Positions 61,466-64,000 of a stretch of 64,000 nucleotides of DNA are shown piece after piece. Positions within the stretch are counted from its first letter, which is position 1. Every line of letters starts with the position of its first letter. The notes under the pieces were generated by a model that was given only the letters and a program-made list of their open reading frames with translations, was not told the DNA's origin and made no database searches. The DNA comes from Rhipidocladum racemiflorum (taxonomy: Eukaryota > Streptophyta > Magnoliopsida > Poales > Poaceae), in the NCBI GenBank assembly GCA_036346355.1, contig CM070592.1, forward strand, positions 37,350,193 through 37,414,192. The letters are read 5' to 3'. Both the position numbers and the translations under genes were made by a program.

Positions 61466-64000
61466 TGTAACATCCTCAAAATTTATAAAAGGATAAAATC
61501 AAATATTAAAAATGTGAAATTACTTTTATGATGCATTTCTTGATTTTATGAACATTTAGTGAATTATTGCTTAATTAGAAATGAATATTGGAATTAAGAA
61601 TAAGAGATATTGTAAAATGGTAAAATGGTAGAAGATTAAAATTACCATAGTAAATTTTGGATAACCTTAGAATGCCCTAAAAACTATCCTTGGCTGGTCA
61701 AAAGTAAGGTATGAAATGATTTGCAAGTTGATATGATCAATTAATTGTGAAACATTATTCTAGACAAGACCTTGTCAGAATTCTTGAGAGAACCCTAGAC
61801 CTTTCCAGCATCAAAAACTTTTATCATGAGCTCTCAGTAACCTTATACTTGTCCACGAAAATTCACAAAAATAAATAACTAATTTTACTATTTATTTCTA
61901 TTTGTTTATTCCAATCCTGAAAATCTGCAAAACGTAGTAAAAGAATTCTTAGAAAATAACTACTAGGAATTTGACTTTGAAATTTTTATAGTAGTTCCCT
62001 GATACTAATTTAGACATTGTGTAAAAATATCAGAAATTAATAAGCTAGTTTAGACTATCTGATGAATACTTTTCCGAATATAAATTTCTGTGCATCCAAC
62101 ATTGTCAGAATTTCTATAATTAAACCGTAGGTCATTTTAACTCCAAAATTTTATTGATGTTAGGAAACTTATCCAGGACTCTCCAGAAAAATCTAACAAA
62201 AATCTGGATATGTTTTGGGCACTAAATTAATTGCGACTACTCTGTGCTGTCCCATACTGTCTTAGAGGGGAGAACGAAATTTTCTTCACAGTATCTTGCT
62301 GGTGGGCCCAGCCAATTTAATGACCGACTGACCAGCTGGGATTCGTACTCGCTGGTGGGACCATCTTTACCATGTTGGTCCACAAGTCATTCCCCTAATG
62401 CCTTCTCTTTGCCATGCTTTCTTTTATGGCCGATCAAGCTGTGCCCTTGTCCTCTTCCTTCTTGCGACCAAGGAGACAAGCCTGCTGCAGCAGTACATGC
62501 CCCACATGGCAGCCTCCTCATCCATCCTCATCTCCCCTTCTCAAATCTTCCTTTCTGTTTCCTTTGTTCTCCAGAGAACGCTAGAGCCAGCCAACCGGCG
62601 TCTTTGCTCTTCCTGTTTACACCCTGTGCACAACCGCCTTAGCCACCTATTTAAACCCAGCCATAGCATTGCCTTGGATTCACTTCACCATTAGCCATAT
62701 CCAGATAACTACCATACCACAAATAAAACCTCAATTTGCTTTCTTCTTCAGTTCCGGCTAAACTACCGCCGTGAGCAATCTTCAAGGAAACATCTCCCAC
62801 GCAAATCCATTCTCTAATTCCTCTCGGCCGAAGCATTTGCACTCACCATCAATCAAAATTCCTCACTCAATTGGACCGGAGAACCTCCGTAGCTCCCCCG
62901 CACCGGCGCACCTTCCCCTCCAACTCCGGCGGCACGTGGAGAGCCCACCTCGAAGCCCTAAGTGCAAGGTGAGATGGCTATTCAGGTTGCTTGTGTCTTG
63001 TGGATGCTTAAAAGAGCATTGGTTGAACTCGAACTAGCCCAATTCGCCGTCGATTCAAACCCGACCGTAGCGCCGCCGCCCGCTCCTGTTGATAGCTCAC
63101 TCGGTAACCGTCGAAGCTCTTCTGAGCTTGGCTCTGAAACCTGTAGTACCCCCTCTAGCCGACCCCGTCGTCGCCCAGGACCGTCCGGCCTTCTTCGCCG
63201 CCGGCGAGCATCGAACCGAGCCCCCCTGCTTGCGCCATCGCCGACCGGTCTGAGCCCCTTCCGGCCACCGACCGGTATGAAGCCCCACCATCTGGTTCGC
63301 CTTGATGTGTTCGTGCTCCTCGTACCTTCGCCTAGACCGGAAACCCACCGGAGCTCCGTCGCCGGCCATCTCTAGCCGCCGCCTCTGCTCTACCTCCACT
63401 GACCCGTGGGGTCCCCTCATCAGTTGGCGCAGATCATAGGAACTCTTCCAGTTGCCAGAGTATGCTTTCAATCATAGAAAGCGTATTTTGGATTTTTAGG
63501 TATAATCTAGACTAGTCACTATTCAAACCTTTGTATCTTTTGCATTATAAGTCCAAATTAGATTAAACAAATTTATAAATTCATATTAAATCATATAGTT
63601 TTAGAATATGCAAAAAATATTTGAAATTTGTCTAGTGGTTTAAAACAGAATTTAAGTTTAAAGAGAAAATTTCAATTATGTTGCATGTACAATTGTTGCA
63701 AATCTTGTCCAAATCGAATGAAACCAATTTTGTTAGATTCCTTATGTTATAAGCCCTCTGTTTGTACAATTAGATTTGAATTTGGAGTAGTTTGTATTGA
63801 CTTCCTTTTTACATTGATTTCAACATATAGAATATTCAAATTACTATAACTTGTTTATTTTTCATGTAAATGATTTGGAACTTGTTTTGTTATACTAATT
63901 AAACAATATAGAACATGATTCTACAAAAATACTTAGGGTGCATCATGCAATATTTAATTGAAAATAATCATGTTGCTTTATGTACGATTATAATTAATAT
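61466..64000 (+). repeat. Long LTR, family D (runs off the right edge)
   Basis: Starts TGTAACATCCTCAAAATTT after the flank AGATT. Its layout resembles the other long LTRs: AT-rich front, a C-rich leader-like part (62400-62960), and a donor-like TGCAAG|GTGAGA near 62970. A second GC-rich block (63050-63420) is followed by AT-rich sequence. No exon-like block, hairpin or LTR end is reached inside the window. Open frames in the GC-rich parts are not convincing genes. Confidence 0.6.

Noticed and set aside
62244..63471. Open frames in GC-rich parts of LTR D
   Set aside because: Ser/Pro/Arg-rich, present in several frames on both strands, and located in an LTR leader-like region; no domain seen.

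Overview
This window is nuclear DNA of a flowering plant, almost certainly a grass. Support for this comes from spliceosomal introns, stacked Ty3/gypsy and Ty1/copia LTR retrotransposons, a plant-type LINE, Helitron ends of the kind seen in grasses, MITE-like palindromes, and fragments of ordinary plant genes (SKIP8, Pumilio, 3-hydroxyisobutyryl-CoA hydrolase). I see no intact host gene. It reads as nested, repeat-dominated intergenic or heterochromatic sequence; the genus cannot be told from the sequence.

Layout. 1-2211: 5' part of a minus-strand gypsy element (gag with a nonsense codon, then its LTR), inserted in 2212-6299, a decayed, strongly G/T-rich internal region of a second gypsy element (family A) whose 3' LTR is 6300-8520. 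9493-21827: a candidate Helitron carrying exon-like pieces, a fresh 3.1-kb LTR retrotransposon (10091-13233) that has replaced its pol with fragments of at least three host genes, a copia gag fragment, and a ~0.75-kb inverted repeat split by a long LTR. 23017-35362: exon pieces of an unrecognised gene, a 1.57-kb non-autonomous LTR element (23601-25168) and a 6.95-kb copia element (28082-35031), ending in a second Helitron 3' terminus that lies inside a family C LTR (35363-38433). 39481-45568: a nearly full-length but broken LINE. 45569-49974: a family C LTR and pol remnant, a copia LTR with gag start, and a direct repeat. 49975-55967: family A and family B LTRs, and B internal remnant, all minus strand. 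56515-59901: a SKIP8 (F-box) exon fragment split by a solo family A LTR. 59902-64000: a minus-strand family C LTR interrupted by a plus-strand LTR running off the window.

Most notable are two things. First, seven long LTRs from at least four diverged families share one architecture: a 58-72-nt exon-like block, a donor that is usually AG|GCAAGT (a GC-AG intron), an intron of about 0.6-1.3 kb, and a small hairpin just upstream of the 3' splice site whose stem shows compensatory base changes. In three of them the two blocks join in the same phase into a short acidic reading frame. Second, the 10091-13233 element is a young transducing retrotransposon with an open, multi-gene chimeric frame. All splicing and expression statements are inference from sequence.
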